Below, piece by piece: positions 24,152-35,295 of a DNA stretch of 64,000 bases; positions within the stretch are counted from its first letter, which is position 1, and the number at the start of each line of letters is the position of its first letter. Position numbers and translations under genes: made by a program. The notes under the pieces were generated by a model that was not told where the DNA came from, ran no database searches, and saw nothing but the letters and a program-made list of their open reading frames with translations. This stretch comes from Anomaloglossus baeobatrachus (lineage: Eukaryota > Chordata > Amphibia > Anura > Aromobatidae), in NCBI RefSeq assembly GCF_048569485.1, contig NC_134354.1, positions 445,700,779 to 445,764,778 on the forward strand, read 5' to 3'.

Positions 24152-24947
24152 TGTTAGGGCCAGGTGGACGGGCAGACCCAGGAGGTGGATCCACTGGGCT
24201 GAACACCTCACCGAGGGCAAGGTGCCCGGTAGCCGGAGCACTAGCAGGACAGTCCGTTTAGAGGAGTGGAGTAAAGAAGTCCCTGGGACCACGGGGTCTC
24301 TGATGGTAGTCCGGGTGACGGAGCTCAGGTTCGGAGGCCGAGATGTCGTCAGGCAGAGTCCGGAACCAATGGAGCGAGAAGACGGGTCACCACAGGGATC
24401 GGAGATGGCAGGAACTGACGGGATGGCAGGCCGTCACCGTTCGGGGTTCGGGTATCGTCAGGACCGGTTGGCGAGGCAGGAGCGGCTCTACGAGAGATAT
24501 AGGTGAGTATATCACAGACACAAGGAGACCTGACTCCTAGCTTAGAAAACACGAAGAACAGGCCCCGCCCACTTGTAAAGGATCCCCCTATATACCCAGT
24601 ACCTGATCCTTCAATATCCTGTTGGAGGACACCGGCCCTTTAAGAAAGGGTCAATGACCGCGCGCGCCCTAATGCGCATGCGCGAGGCCCGGGTGCCAGA
24701 AGCCAGGGCAGGGAGCGGTGAACAGGAGGCAGGGGAGCCGGCCTGGAGCAGAGCTGCCGACGGACGCAGGGAGCGGGGACCGGGCCGCCTGGGGACAGCA
24801 GGTGATGGGGGCTGGAGGCTGTGGAGCGGGGGACGCCTGACAGAGGAGCCGGGGAGCGAGGAAGGGAAGCCGGGGAGCGTGGCAGGTGAGCCGGGGAGCG
24901 AGGCAGGGGAGCCGGGAAGCAAGGCAGGGGACCCGGGGAGCGTGACA
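24152..24947 (-). repeat. 3' LTR of the 24-kb Gypsy element
   Basis: The LTR has TGTTAGGG...GTGACA borders on the plus strand. Its sequence is rich in short GGGGAGC-type direct repeats at 24,840-24,945 (ccggggagcgaggcagg). The pol frame runs through the G-rich polypurine tract into this LTR. Confidence 0.93.
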
Positions 24948-27900
24948 GTACCCCCCCCACGACCCCCTCCCCGCAACCGGGACAGGAAGGCACGTATCAG
25001 AGGAGTACTCACATTCTCCCGGGGTTCCCAGGACGTATCCTCAGGACCATACCCTGCCCAGTCCACCAGGAAGAACTGTCGGCCTCGTACGGTTTTCATG
25101 GCCACGATATCCCTTACCGCATAGATGTCATCATCAGCAATAGGAGGAGGAGCAGAACTGGCAGCAGCGGAGAAGGGACCAAGGACAACCGGCTTGAGCA
25201 GGGAGACGTGGAAGGAGTTTGGTATCCTCATCGTGGCCGGGAGCTGCAGCTTGTAGGAGACCTCATTTATTTTGCTGAGGACTTTAAACGGCCCGATGTA
25301 GCGAGGACCCAGCTTGTATGATGGTAGCTTCAATCGGACGTACTTGGAAGCAAGCCAGACCAGATCTCCTGGAGAGAAACACGGGGGATCCAGACGCCTC
25401 TTGTCTGCGTGTCTCTTCATCCGCAGGGAAGCACGTCCAAGGGACGTCTTGACAGAGTCCCAAATTGTAGAAAAGTCACGGACTACAGCATCAGCAGCAG
25501 GGACATCCGAGGAAGAGGATACAGGTAATGGGACGGAAGGCTGAAGACCGTAAACGACATGGAAGGGAGAGCTGGAGGAGGACTCACTGACGTGGTGGTT
25601 ATGGGAGAATTCAGCCCAAGGAAGAAGCGTGGACCAGTCGTCGTGATGGGCGTTAACGTAGTGACGTAAGAAGGAGGTCAAGATCTGATTGACTCGTTCC
25701 ACTTGGCCGTTCGACTGAGGATGGTAGGCTGAAGAAAAGTCCAGAGTCACTCCCAGATGTTTGCAGAGAGCCCTCCAGAAGCGGGAGGTAAACTGAGTTC
25801 CTCTGTCGGACACAATGTGTGATGGAAAGCCATGCAACCGGAAGATGTGCTGTATGTAAGCGTCAGCGAGTTCCTGGGCAGAGGGCAGTCCAGCCATAGG
25901 GACGAAATGAGCCATTTTGGAGAACCGATCCACCACGACCCATATGACTGTGTGTCCGGAGGACAGGGGCAAGTCCGTAATAAAGTCCATCGCAATGTGT
26001 TGCCACGGAACGGAGGGTATAGGCAGAGGCAGAAGACGACCATATGGCAGGTGTTTGGGCGTCTTGTTCCTGGCACAAGAGGAGCAGGCTGAGACAAAAG
26101 AAGCGACGTCCGTGCGAAGGGATGGCCACCAGTAGTGACGTACAATTGTACTCCATGTTTTCTTCTGACCAGCATGGCCGGCTATTTTCGAGGCATGGCC
26201 CCAGTGCAACACTTTTTGCCTGTCAGTCTCAGAGACATAGGTCTTCCCAGGCGGTATCTGGGCCAGGGTGACAGGAGCCACCGGAATGATCTTACTAGGA
26301 CAGATGATGGGCTGGGATGTCTCCTCCTCCTGCTCCATGGGCATGAATGACCTGGACAAAGCATCTGCTCGTACATTCTTGTCCGCGGGTCGAAAATGGA
26401 GCTGAAAATCGAACCTGGCAAAGAACAAGGACCACCTGGCCTGCCGTGGGTTCAGTCGCTGAGCGGACCGCAGGTATTCCAGGTTCTTGTGGTCCGTGTA
26501 AATGATCACGGGGTACACTGCTCCCTCCAGAAGGTAGCACCATTCCTCCAGAGCCAGTTTGACTGCCAATAGCTCTCAGTCACCAATGGTGTAGTTGCGT
26601 TCAGGCGCTGAGAAGCTCTTGGAGAAGAAACCGCAAGTAACCATCTTCCCGGAGGAGGACTTTTGCATGAGCACTGCTCCGGCTCCCGAGGAGGAGGCAT
26701 CCACCTCCAAGGTAAACTGTCGGTTTAACTCAGGACGGTGGAGCACAGGGGAAGAAGGAAATGCCTGTTTCAGGGAGCCAAACGCGGCGTCGGCCGCAGG
26801 TGACCAGTCCTTTGGATTAGCCCCCTTCTTGGTCAAGGCGGAGAGAGGTGCAGTCAGAGCAGAGAAGTGAGGGATGAACTGACGATTATAGTTTGCGAAT
26901 CCCAGAAAGCGTTGGATTGCCTTCAGTCCGGAAGGAGGGGGCCAGTTGAGAATGGAAGAGACCTTCTCCGGGTCCATCTGCAGACCGGTATCGGAGATTA
27001 CGTAACCCAAGAAGGGAAGAGAAGACTGCCCGAATACACACTTCTCGTACTTGGCGTACAGGCGATTCTCCCTCAGTCTTTGTAGTACCAGCTGCACGTT
27101 CTCTCTGTGGGTCTGGAGGTCCGGAGAGAAGACCAGGATATCGTCAAGATACACCACCACACAGACGTAGAGAAGGTCCCGGAACACGTCGTTCACCAAT
27201 TCCTGAAACACTGCTGGTGCGTTACAGAGGCCGAAGGGCATCACACAGTATTCATAGTGCCCATCGCGAGTATTGAATGCGGTCTTCCATTCGTCCCCAG
27301 AGCGGATGCGGACCAGGTTGTAGGCACCCCGAAGATCCAACTTGGTAAACACACGAGCTCCTCTAAGCCGATCAAACTATTCGGGGATGAGCGGCAGGGG
27401 GTATTTATTTTTCACGGTGATTTGGTTCAATCCCCGGTAGTCAATGCATGGGCGTAGATCGCCCTCTTTCTTCTTAACGAAGAAGAAGCCTGCTCCCGCA
27501 GGAGAGGAGGACCTCCGAATGAATCCCCTTGCCAGGTTCTCCGTGATGTAGGCAGACATGGCCCTTGTTTCAGCAGGAGACAGCGGATATATCCGTCCTC
27601 GAGGTGGTGTAGTTCCCGGGAGTAGGTCGATGGCACAGTCATAAGGACGATGTGGCGGAAGTACCTCTGATTCCTTTTTATCAAAGACGTCCGCGAAGGA
27701 CCAATAGGCCGAGGGCAGTCCCGGTAGGGACTCCGGAACCGGAGGTCGTCGGATGGGCTGTATAGTCTTCAGACAATTCTCGTGGCAAGAGGAGCCCCAT
27801 CGGGTGATTTCACCAGTACCCCAGCTGACTGACGGTTCGTGTGTCCGTAACCAGGGGAGTCCCAGCAGGATTTGATGGGACATGTGTGGGAGGACGTAGA

Positions 27901-28390
27901 GAGCGATGTTCTCGGTGTGCAGGGCACCGATACGTAGTTCCACCGGCTTGGTGATCCACGAGATGGTGTCAGAGAGGGGTCTCCCATCTACCGAGGCAAT
28001 CACGAGGGGTTTGTCAAGTGGAGTAACAGGCACCTGGTACTTGTCCACCGTGGCCTGCTGGATGAAATTGCCTGCTGCCCCGGAATCGAGGTACGCCTCG
28101 GCCGTGAACCGCGTCTCTCCCGTTGTCACTTGAACAGTCCACGTAACCGGGTCTGAGAGAGTCCCAGCACCTAGGGTGGCCTCTCCTACCAACCCTAGGC
28201 TTTGGAGTTTCCCGGCCTCTCTGGACAGGAGCGTAGAAGGTGTGTGCCCTCTCCGCAGTAGAAGCAGAGGCCCTTGGCGAGCCGTTCTGCTCGGCGTTGT
28301 TGGGCTCGTGGACAGAGACACCAGACGACGCTGACTGAAGTACGGCGGGCTTCTGCGGAGGAGAGGAATGCCGTATCGGACGTCTCTCAC
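24611..28390 (-). pseudogene. Gypsy pol region (protease to chromodomain)
   Basis: The domains in order are: protease ([10 protein letters not shown]), reverse transcriptase (FTKLDLRGAYNLVRI, CNAPAVFQELVNDVF, YLDDILVFSPD), RNase H (FTLEVDASSSGAGAVLMQK, YTDHKNLEYL), integrase (AGHAGQKKTWSTIVRHYWWP, MDFITDLPLSSGH, SDRGTQFTSRFW, SSAYHPQSNGQVERVNQ) and a C-terminal chromodomain (FLVDWAGYGPEDTSWEP). The chromodomain makes it a chromovirus; in that clade it is thought to steer integration to marked chromatin. The region is a fossil broken a few times. The last part of the frame is encoded by LTR sequence. Confidence 0.93.
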
Positions 28391-29111
28391 GGGACACCTC
28401 TTTGGATCGTTCCTGGAATCTGAGGTCCACGCGGGTGGCTAGTGCGATCAGGGCATCCAGGGTGGAAGGAACATCACGGCCTGCCAGCTCGTCCTTAATA
28501 CGGCTGGAGAGTCCTTCCCAGAAGGCGGCGGTGAGGGCTTCATTGTTCCACCCCAATTCTGAGGCCAAAGTGCGGAAGCGGATGGCATACTGCCCTACCG
28601 TCGTAGTCCCCTGACGTAGCCTGAGGAGTGATGAGGCGGATGCAGCGGCACGTCCAGGTTCGTCAAAGGTATTTTTGAATGCCTGCAGGAAGTCCTGGAT
28701 GTTGGTAGTCACAGGGTCCTCCTTTTCCCACAAGGGATTCATCCAGGCCAGTGCCTCACCCTCTAGATGGGACATCACAAACGCCACCTTGGCTTGGTCG
28801 GAGGCAAACAAGTGCGGAAGCAGCTTGAAATGAAGGGAGCACTGGTTTAGGAATCCCCTGCAGGTCTTGGGATCTCCGGCGTACCGGGGTGGTGAGGCCA
28901 AACGAAGTCTGGAAGCATCCGAGGAGGCTGCCACGGGAGCTGTGGCCGTGAATTGTACAGTGGAAACCTGAGATGCCAAGGATGTGGCCGTCGCTTGTAG
29001 CGTGTTCAGGCGGGTATCCACAGAAGACATGAAGTTCAGCATGCGGGTCTGGGTCTCGCGCTGGCGTGTGAGTTCCTGCTGCAAGGCCGCTAGTGCTTCA
29101 GCGGGATCCAT
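28014..29111 (-). pseudogene. Gypsy gag region
   Basis: It begins MDPAEALAALQQELTRQ with an N-terminal coiled coil, followed by the capsid-like stretch RYAGDPKTCRGFLNQCSL, LPHLFASDQAKVAFVMSHL and WGLSSRIKDEL-type segments. It matches the gag piece at 17,638. The start Met is only 13 bases from the 5' LTR. Its C-terminal end overlaps the start of pol in another frame. It is treated as a fossil. Confidence 0.85.
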
Positions 29112-29124
29112 GGCCTGTTCTTAC

Positions 29125-29907
29125 TGTTAGGGCCAGGTGGACGGGCAGACCCAGGAGGTGGATCTTCACCGAGGGCAAGGTGCCCAGTAGCCGGAGCACT
29201 AGCAGGACAGTCCGTTTAGAGGAGTGGAGTAAAGAAGTCCCTGGGACCACGGGGTCTCTGATGGTAGTCCGGGTGACGGAACTCAGGTTCGGAGGCCGAG
29301 ATGTCGTCAGGCAGAGTCCGGAACCAATGGAGCGAGAAGACGGGTCACCACAGGGATCGGAGATGGCAGGAACTGACGGGATGGCAGGCCGTCACCGTTC
29401 GGGGTTCGGGTATCGTCAGGACCGGTTGGCGAGGCAGGAGCGGCTCTACGAGAGAGATAGGTGAGTATATCACAGACACAAGGAGACCTGACTCCTAGCT
29501 TAGAAAACACGAAGAACAGGCTCCGCCCACTTGGAAAGGATCCCCCTATATACCCAGTACCTGATCCTTCAATATCCTGTTGGAGGACACTGGCCCTTTA
29601 AGAAATGGTCAATGACCGCGCGCGCGCCCTAATGTGCATGCGCGAGGCCCGGGTGCCAGAAGCCAGGGCAGGGAGCGGTGAACAGGAGGCAGGGGAGCCG
29701 GCCTGGAGCAGAGCTGCCGACGGACGCCGGGAGCGGGGGCCGGGCCGCCTGGGGACAGCAGGTGATGGGGGCTGGAGGCTGTGGAGCGGGGGACGCCTGA
29801 CAGAGGAGCCGGGGAGCGAGGCAGGGAAGCCGGGGAGTGTGGCAGGTGAGCCGGGGAGCGAGACAGGGGAGCCGGGAAGCAAGGCAGGGGACCCGGGGAG
29901 CGTGACA
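29125..29907 (-). repeat. 5' LTR of the 24-kb Gypsy element
   Basis: The sequence matches 24,152-24,947 with a 13-bp length difference near 29,163. The TSD copy ATGAC follows at 29,908. Confidence 0.93.
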
Positions 29908-30079
29908 ATGACACTGACACTCGGGGTACAGGATAATGATGCTGACACTTGGCTCTTACCCACAGCACCCAGATTTCCCATGATCTGAAATCCCTCTATA
30001 AGCACCCAGCTTTCCTATTTTCTGATATCCATCTTGTCCTCGGCACACTGCTTTCCCATGCTCTGCTATACATCTTTCC

Positions 30080-30129
30080 CTCAGCACCCAGCTTTCCCAT
30101 ATCAGAGCATGGGAAAGCTGGGTGCTGAG
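30080..30129. repeat. 21-bp perfect hairpin with direct repeats
   Basis: Arms 30,080-30,100 (starting ctcagcacccagc) and 30,109-30,129 are exact inverted copies around an 8-base loop. The right-arm sequence then recurs as direct copies near 30,147 and 30,186 (gagcatgggaaagctgggtg). Confidence 0.9.
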
Positions 30130-30339
30130 ACATGATGTATAGCAGAGCATGGGAAAGCTGGGTGCTGAGAGATGTATAGCAGAGCATGGGAAAGCTGGGT
30201 GCTGAGGGAAAAGAGCCTTTTTCCCTCAGCACAAAACGTTCCCATCCCCTGCTTATATCTTTGTCCTCCCTTGTATCTAGTTCTCCAAATACAATAATGG
30301 CACCCATATAGCCTTCCAAATAGTATAAAGGGTCCCACA

Positions 30340-31700
30340 TAACCCTTCATATATTAGAATACACTTCCATAGTCCTCCATGTATTATAATGCATTTCCCA
30401 TAGTTCTCCATGCATTATAATTCACCCCATAGTACTCAATATATAATACTGCACCACATAGTCCTCCATATATTATAATGCACCCCCATAATCCTCCATG
30501 TATAAAGTAGCCCTTCAATTATTATCTTGAATTTCTCATAGTTCTCTATGTATTATATTTCACCCCATAGTTCTCCATGTATTATACTGCACCACATAGG
30601 CCTCCATATATTATAATGCAGCCCTATAGTCCCCCTTGTATAAAGTAGCCCTCCAATTATTATAATGAATTTCTCATAGTTCTCCATATATTATAATTCA
30701 CCCCATAGTTCTCCATATATTATACTGCACCACATAGTCCCAAATGTTTTATAATGCACCCCCATAGTCCATGTATAAGGTAGCCTCCATAGTCCTCCAT
30801 ATATTATAATGTAGTCCTATATGTATTATAACGCAACCCCATAAAACTTCATATTGCATTATGCAGCCCCATACTCCTCCATGCATAAGGCACCCCTATA
30901 TTCCATGTATAAGGTGTCCTTCATTTTGTATTATGCAGCCCCCCAGACCTCCATATATAATAATGCAGCCAGCCTCTCCAGGCCTCCATGTATAATAATG
31001 CAGCCAGCCTCCTCAGGCCTCCATGTATAATGTAGCAGCCAGCTTCTCCAGGCCTCCATGTATAACAATGCACCCAGCCTCCTCAGGCTTCCATATATAA
31101 TATAGCACCCAGTCTCTCCAGACCACCTCCATGTATAACAATGCACCCAGCCTCCTCAGGCCTCCATGTATAATATAGCACCCAGTCTCTCCAGACCACC
31201 TCCATGTATAACAATGCACGCAGCCTCCTCAGGCCTCCATGTATAATATAGCAGCCAGCCTCTCCAGGCCTCCATGTATAACAATGCACCCAGCCTCCTC
31301 AGGCCTCCATGTATAATGCAGTATCTCTAGGCCTCCATGTATAATGCAGTATCTCCAGGCCTCCATGTATAATAATGCAGCTTCCCCAGACCTCCATGTA
31401 TAAAGCAGCCTCTCCAGGCCTCCATGTATAATAATGCAGCCACCCCAGACCTCCATATATAATGCAGCCTCCCCAGACCTCCATGTATAAAGCAGCCTCT
31501 ACAGGCCTCCATGTATAAAGCAGCCTCTCCAGGCCTCCATATATAATGCAGCCTTCTCAGACCTCCATGTATAAAGCAGCCTCTCCAGGCCTCCATGTAT
31601 AATAATGCAGCTACCCCAGACCTCCACATATAATGCAGCTTCCTCAGACCTCCATGTATAAAGCAGCCTCTCCAGGCTTCCATATACAATAATGCAGCTT
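30340..31700. repeat. Minisatellite in the hAT-type element
   Basis: The first part (30,340-30,930) repeats ctccatgtattataatgcac and catagt units of about 28-31 bp. The second part (30,930-31,700) repeats caggcctccatgtataa plus tgcagcc units of about 28-37 bp. On the minus strand this yields open frames of repeated LYMEAWRG, which are not credible genes. Confidence 0.92.
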
Positions 31701-32254
31701 CCCCAGAACTGCCTTCCCAAGCCTCTGGCCATCGTTTACTCACTTATATTAAAAAAAAAAAAACAAGTACTCACCTTCTCTCTTCCTTCCACCGCTGCTG
31801 TCTTCCCCGCTGCTCGATCTCCCGGTGCTGCGGTCGGCGTCCTCCTGTCCTGCACTCTGTGCACTCAGCACAGCAGTCACTTGGGAGTGACGTCATCGCA
31901 CAGGGGGAGAATAATGGTGATGCATAGCGCGGCACCGGCCGCGCTATGCTTCATCATTACTGTGCGCGGTGACGGGGCAGACGCTGCAGCCGCTGACAGC
32001 AGGCAGGGGGCCCCGGTGCCGCCGCTGACATCAGGCAGGGGGGCCCGGTGTCGATGGCAGCGGGTCAAATAGCGGCCGCGAGGTCTGTGACAGATCAGCG
32101 CAGCTCCTCTCACACTGACAGGAGCTGGCTGCTGATCTGCCTGGTGGCCGCCGGGCCCCTAACCTCCCGGGCTCGGTCGCGATCGCGACCGCTGCGACCG
32201 TGGTAGTTACGCCACGGGGTGGTTGCCTCTTCTCCTTCGTTTCTCCAGTCATTT

Positions 32255-33055
32255 ATGGTTCTTGGAGTAGGCAAATCCTTATGGGGCATCACTGAGTGGT
32301 CCCATAAGTTGGTATTTTATTATGGCCAATTTCTTGCTACTGATGACGGGTGAGGTGTTTGGGTCGTGGCAGCCATGAGGTCATCATTGAAGTGGCGGTT
32401 CCAAATAGAGCGCTAGTTATGCCACTCATGACGGGTCATTCTGCTTTTGTCTCCAGGAGGTGCATTGTGATCCACCCTGGTTTGGGGCGGACCCAGGTTA
32501 TAAAAGGGGCTGGAGCCAACAAGAAGGTGCCCAGTCTTCTATTATGCTCCGAAAGAGCACACCTCCATGTTTTGAACCCATTGCGGCTTTAGGCCAGAGG
32601 TAAGCAAGGATAGGGTGTCGATGCAGGCTGCCACCACAGTTTGTAACGCAGAACGTTTAAGACCAGCTCCCGTCCTACCAGTCCTGCTAGTGCAACCCAG
32701 TGGCATTAACAGGCCTGCTGCTGCTGATGCGCCTGCTGTCCACAGGTGTGTCCCCTACGCACACGGACAGCATACCCAATGGCCCCTGTGTTGTTAACAG
32801 GGAGTTCCGTGGCTGGGTGGGCGTGTGGACCCTGTGACGCTAACAGGGCTCCCAGTCTCCAGATCCGAGTGGCGTCTAACTCGGTTCATGCTACTATTTG
32901 TTTCAGAGTCAACCTGCTCTGTATCCTCCACCTAGCCTTCCAGTTGCCAACCTCTCCTTTTCCATCTGGGAGCACGGTGGACACCGAATGGCGATTGGGA
33001 TATATATCTTTCTCTTTCTCTTCTTCTTAATTTTTTTATATAGCGGTAACATAGT
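32255..33055. other. Unrecognised repeat-like DNA with a TATA-type block
   Basis: A TTATAAAAGG motif at 32,498-32,507 is followed about 30 bases on by gcccagtcttctatt, which looks like an LTR or promoter leader. Later, ttaacagggagttccgtgg and ccctgtgacgctaacagg occur. No gene and no element end could be fixed. Confidence 0.35.
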
Positions 33056-33359
33056 ATATACCACCTTATCCAAATCTGCCAGTCCCACCATAACAGATGT
33101 TGTTTCTTTACCAAATGTTACTGTTGCTTAACCACCAAACCCACGGACACAAACTTTTTTCCCCTTTCCAACACACCTGTTCCCCTTTCCACCAGCATCT
33201 GTCCTTTTTCAACTCATTTTGTATATGACCAAAAGTGCAACTCTGCAGGGACACCGTACTCAACGCTGTCTCAGCACAACAGCCAGCCCCCGGTCCCTCA
33301 GATGTGGACAAGTAAAAGATCATTTCCTCCTATCCATGACAAAGCATTGAGATTCACTC

Positions 33360-33794
33360 TATGCACCACTGGTGTTTAGTGGAAAAGCAGATCTAAGATT
33401 GCGTACCACCTTCTGCTGATACTCCTGTATACGTGCGTCCCTTTCTATGGCAGGAATTATTTCGCAACATTTTGTGTTGTACCAGGGATCTAACAGTGTG
33501 GCAACCCAGTAGTCAGCATTACTTCGAATTCGTGCAATCCGAGGGTCATGTTGTAGGTAGTGCAGCAAGAAGGCACTCATGTGTCTTGTGCATCCAGGAA
33601 GACCAAGTCCTTGGTGTGTTGGTGGCGGAGAGGTGAGAATCGTGCCTCCTTCCTCTGCCCTCTCCCCCCAACCTCACACAACCGAAATGTGAGCAAGCTC
33701 TCACTCATCTGCTGAGTCTTCCATGCCCATCGCCAGTTCGTCCTCCATTTCTTTCTGGGCTCCTGCACCTTCCTCAACAGTTGTGCTTTACTAA
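33360..33794 (-). pseudogene. hAT transposase, C-terminal part
   Basis: The minus strand encodes LLHYLQHDPRIARIRSNADY and WVATLLDPWYNTKCCEIIP, then RDARIQEYQQKVVRNLRSAF. This is the hAT C-terminal region preceding the dimerisation domain. The upstream part (33,577-33,790) carries further in-frame stops and shifts. The gene is inactive. An LTR element separates it from its N-terminal side at 37.8-40.2 kb. Confidence 0.8.
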
Positions 33795-34955
33795 TGTGAC
33801 ACCCTGGACTAGCCAGGTAGTCACAAACATAACATCACACACACCCCCTCCCCTGGATAGTCTACATCAGTCAAACAAAATCCTTGTTGCCTCCTCCTGG
33901 GTCTGATGTCCACACCAGGTGGGGCGAAGCCAGGCGGTTTGCCCCACCTACCGAGGAGTTCACATGCCTGGAGGCGGGAAAAAGCAGTTAGTGTGTAGTT
34001 CAGTTTTGGAGTTCAGTGGAAGTGGAGTGAGGAGTTGAGTTTGGAGTAGAGAAACTGCTAGTGTCTGGGTAAGAGCCCAGGCACTGTCAGCAAGGTCAGC
34101 AGACGGTGGTAGCCGTCTGCAGGAGGTGGTGCAAGTCAGCGGAACCGTAGGACCGGGGAAGGGCGGTGGCCCGCCGCTACCGAGCCGGGGAACAGATCTG
34201 CACCAAGCACAAAAGCAGGGCCATCAGACCCCGACCAGGCTAGGAGCCGACGACAACGGTCAAATCCAAGAGTGACTGGAACCCCAGGGGTTCCCTAACA
34301 CCCAAGTCCCGACAGAAGGCAACCGTCCACACAGTGAGGATAAAAAGCCACTGCCATAGGCTAGAGATCCAAGGGCCAATGCCTGCGGGCAAAACGGGCA
34401 CCTTCGGTACATACATGCTGAGGAGCGGACTACCGTTGGGAACCCAACGGAGTCAAGACATTCTACAAAGGTGCAGGGAAAGACAGCCACCATCAACCTG
34501 TCCGGGGAGAGCAAAGACACTGCAGCCGGCTGCGGGACCCATCCATCCAGCCGTTTGGTTTACCAGAGACTCTGTGAATCTGTGCCTGAGTAAGTACAAC
34601 AGTGCCATCCGGCACCGCGCCGCGCTGCCTCCACAACCTTGCACCCCAGCTACCCTGCCTTCCCGTAGCACCACCGGGCCCCGGGATCTCCAACCCCTAC
34701 CCACGGAGGGGGAACCAACATCCTAGCTGCTCCCTGCCATCGCCCCGGGATCCCCGTCACCAGCAGCGGTGGTGCCCATTATCACCACAACCCATGGGTG
34801 GCGTCACGGACTATTTCCCCAAACAAACCACCCCCCTTTTCACTCGTGGGTGAGGAGCGCTGCTCGAGTCCCCGGGTCTGGCCGACCGCTCGAGCCACCG
34901 AGCAGCAGCAGCCCCGGACCTGAGCGTAGCGAGTGCGGCCCCTCCGCCCACAACA
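33795..34955 (+). repeat. 5' LTR of the cold-shock LTR element
   Basis: The start is TGTGACACCCTGG. The end is approximate, near cgcccacaaca, just before acttggcgtcacg. It contains the ctcgagccaccgagcagcag block shared with LTR fragments elsewhere in the window. Confidence 0.75.
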
Positions 34956-35295
34956 ACTTGGCGTCACGAATCTACCTACTGGTAGAAGTGCGCCTTGCAG
35001 TCCCCGCCGGCGGTGTCAAGCCAAAAAATTTGAAGTTCTGCCATCTTGGGTGCGAAGATTTCCCCCTCGAGCATCTTCCCCGAGAAGGGAGGGTGCGGAA
35101 ATGAGGTCCCGCCCCCTGAAGAAGGAAGTGATAGAAAGAACCAAGGGGGGGCGGGTGCAGGTGTACCTGATGTAACCGAAGGTATAAAGAGCAGGGACGC
35201 CAGGACTCTGCTACACATCCGGTTCCTGGAAGCACAAGCGCCAGTATGTCCGTCCCGTCCGGCAATGCTGGATCCCGGAGCCCACACCAGGAACA

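Larger units (their letters stand above)
24152..29907 (-). mobile_element. Ty3/Gypsy chromodomain element with both LTRs
   Basis: The LTRs are 24,152-24,947 (3' for the minus-strand element) and 29,125-29,907 (5'). Target duplication ATGAC is at 24,147-24,151 and 29,908-29,912. Gag lies next to the 5' LTR and pol follows with protease, RT, RNase H, integrase and chromodomain. The LTRs differ at about 2% of positions by eye plus one 13-bp indel, so the insertion is fairly recent. The coding part is broken in roughly three or four places. It lies inside the hAT-type element 24,057-32,217. Confidence 0.95.
24057..32217. mobile_element. Non-autonomous hAT-type element split by a Gypsy element
   Basis: The 8-bp target duplication GGTGGTTG is at 24,049-24,056 and 32,218-32,225. 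The ends are CAGGGGCGTAACTA and, inverted, CCGTGGCGTAACTA. Without the Gypsy insertion the element is about 2.4 kb. It carries no transposase: the inside is a hairpin (30,080-30,129), a long minisatellite (30,340-31,700) and a GC-rich right end with a gcatagcgcgg/ccgcgctatgc palindrome at 31,921-31,950. The 8-bp duplication and 5' CAGGGGCG terminus point to hAT. Confidence 0.85.

Noticed and set aside
24654-25124. 156-residue Glu/Arg/Gly-rich frame on the plus strand
   Set aside because: It is antisense to the LTR and pol end of the Gypsy element and is open because of GC-rich repeats.
30931-31743. Open frames of repeated LYMEAWRGC on the minus strand
   Set aside because: They follow the minisatellite period and have no family match; the frames are open by low complexity.
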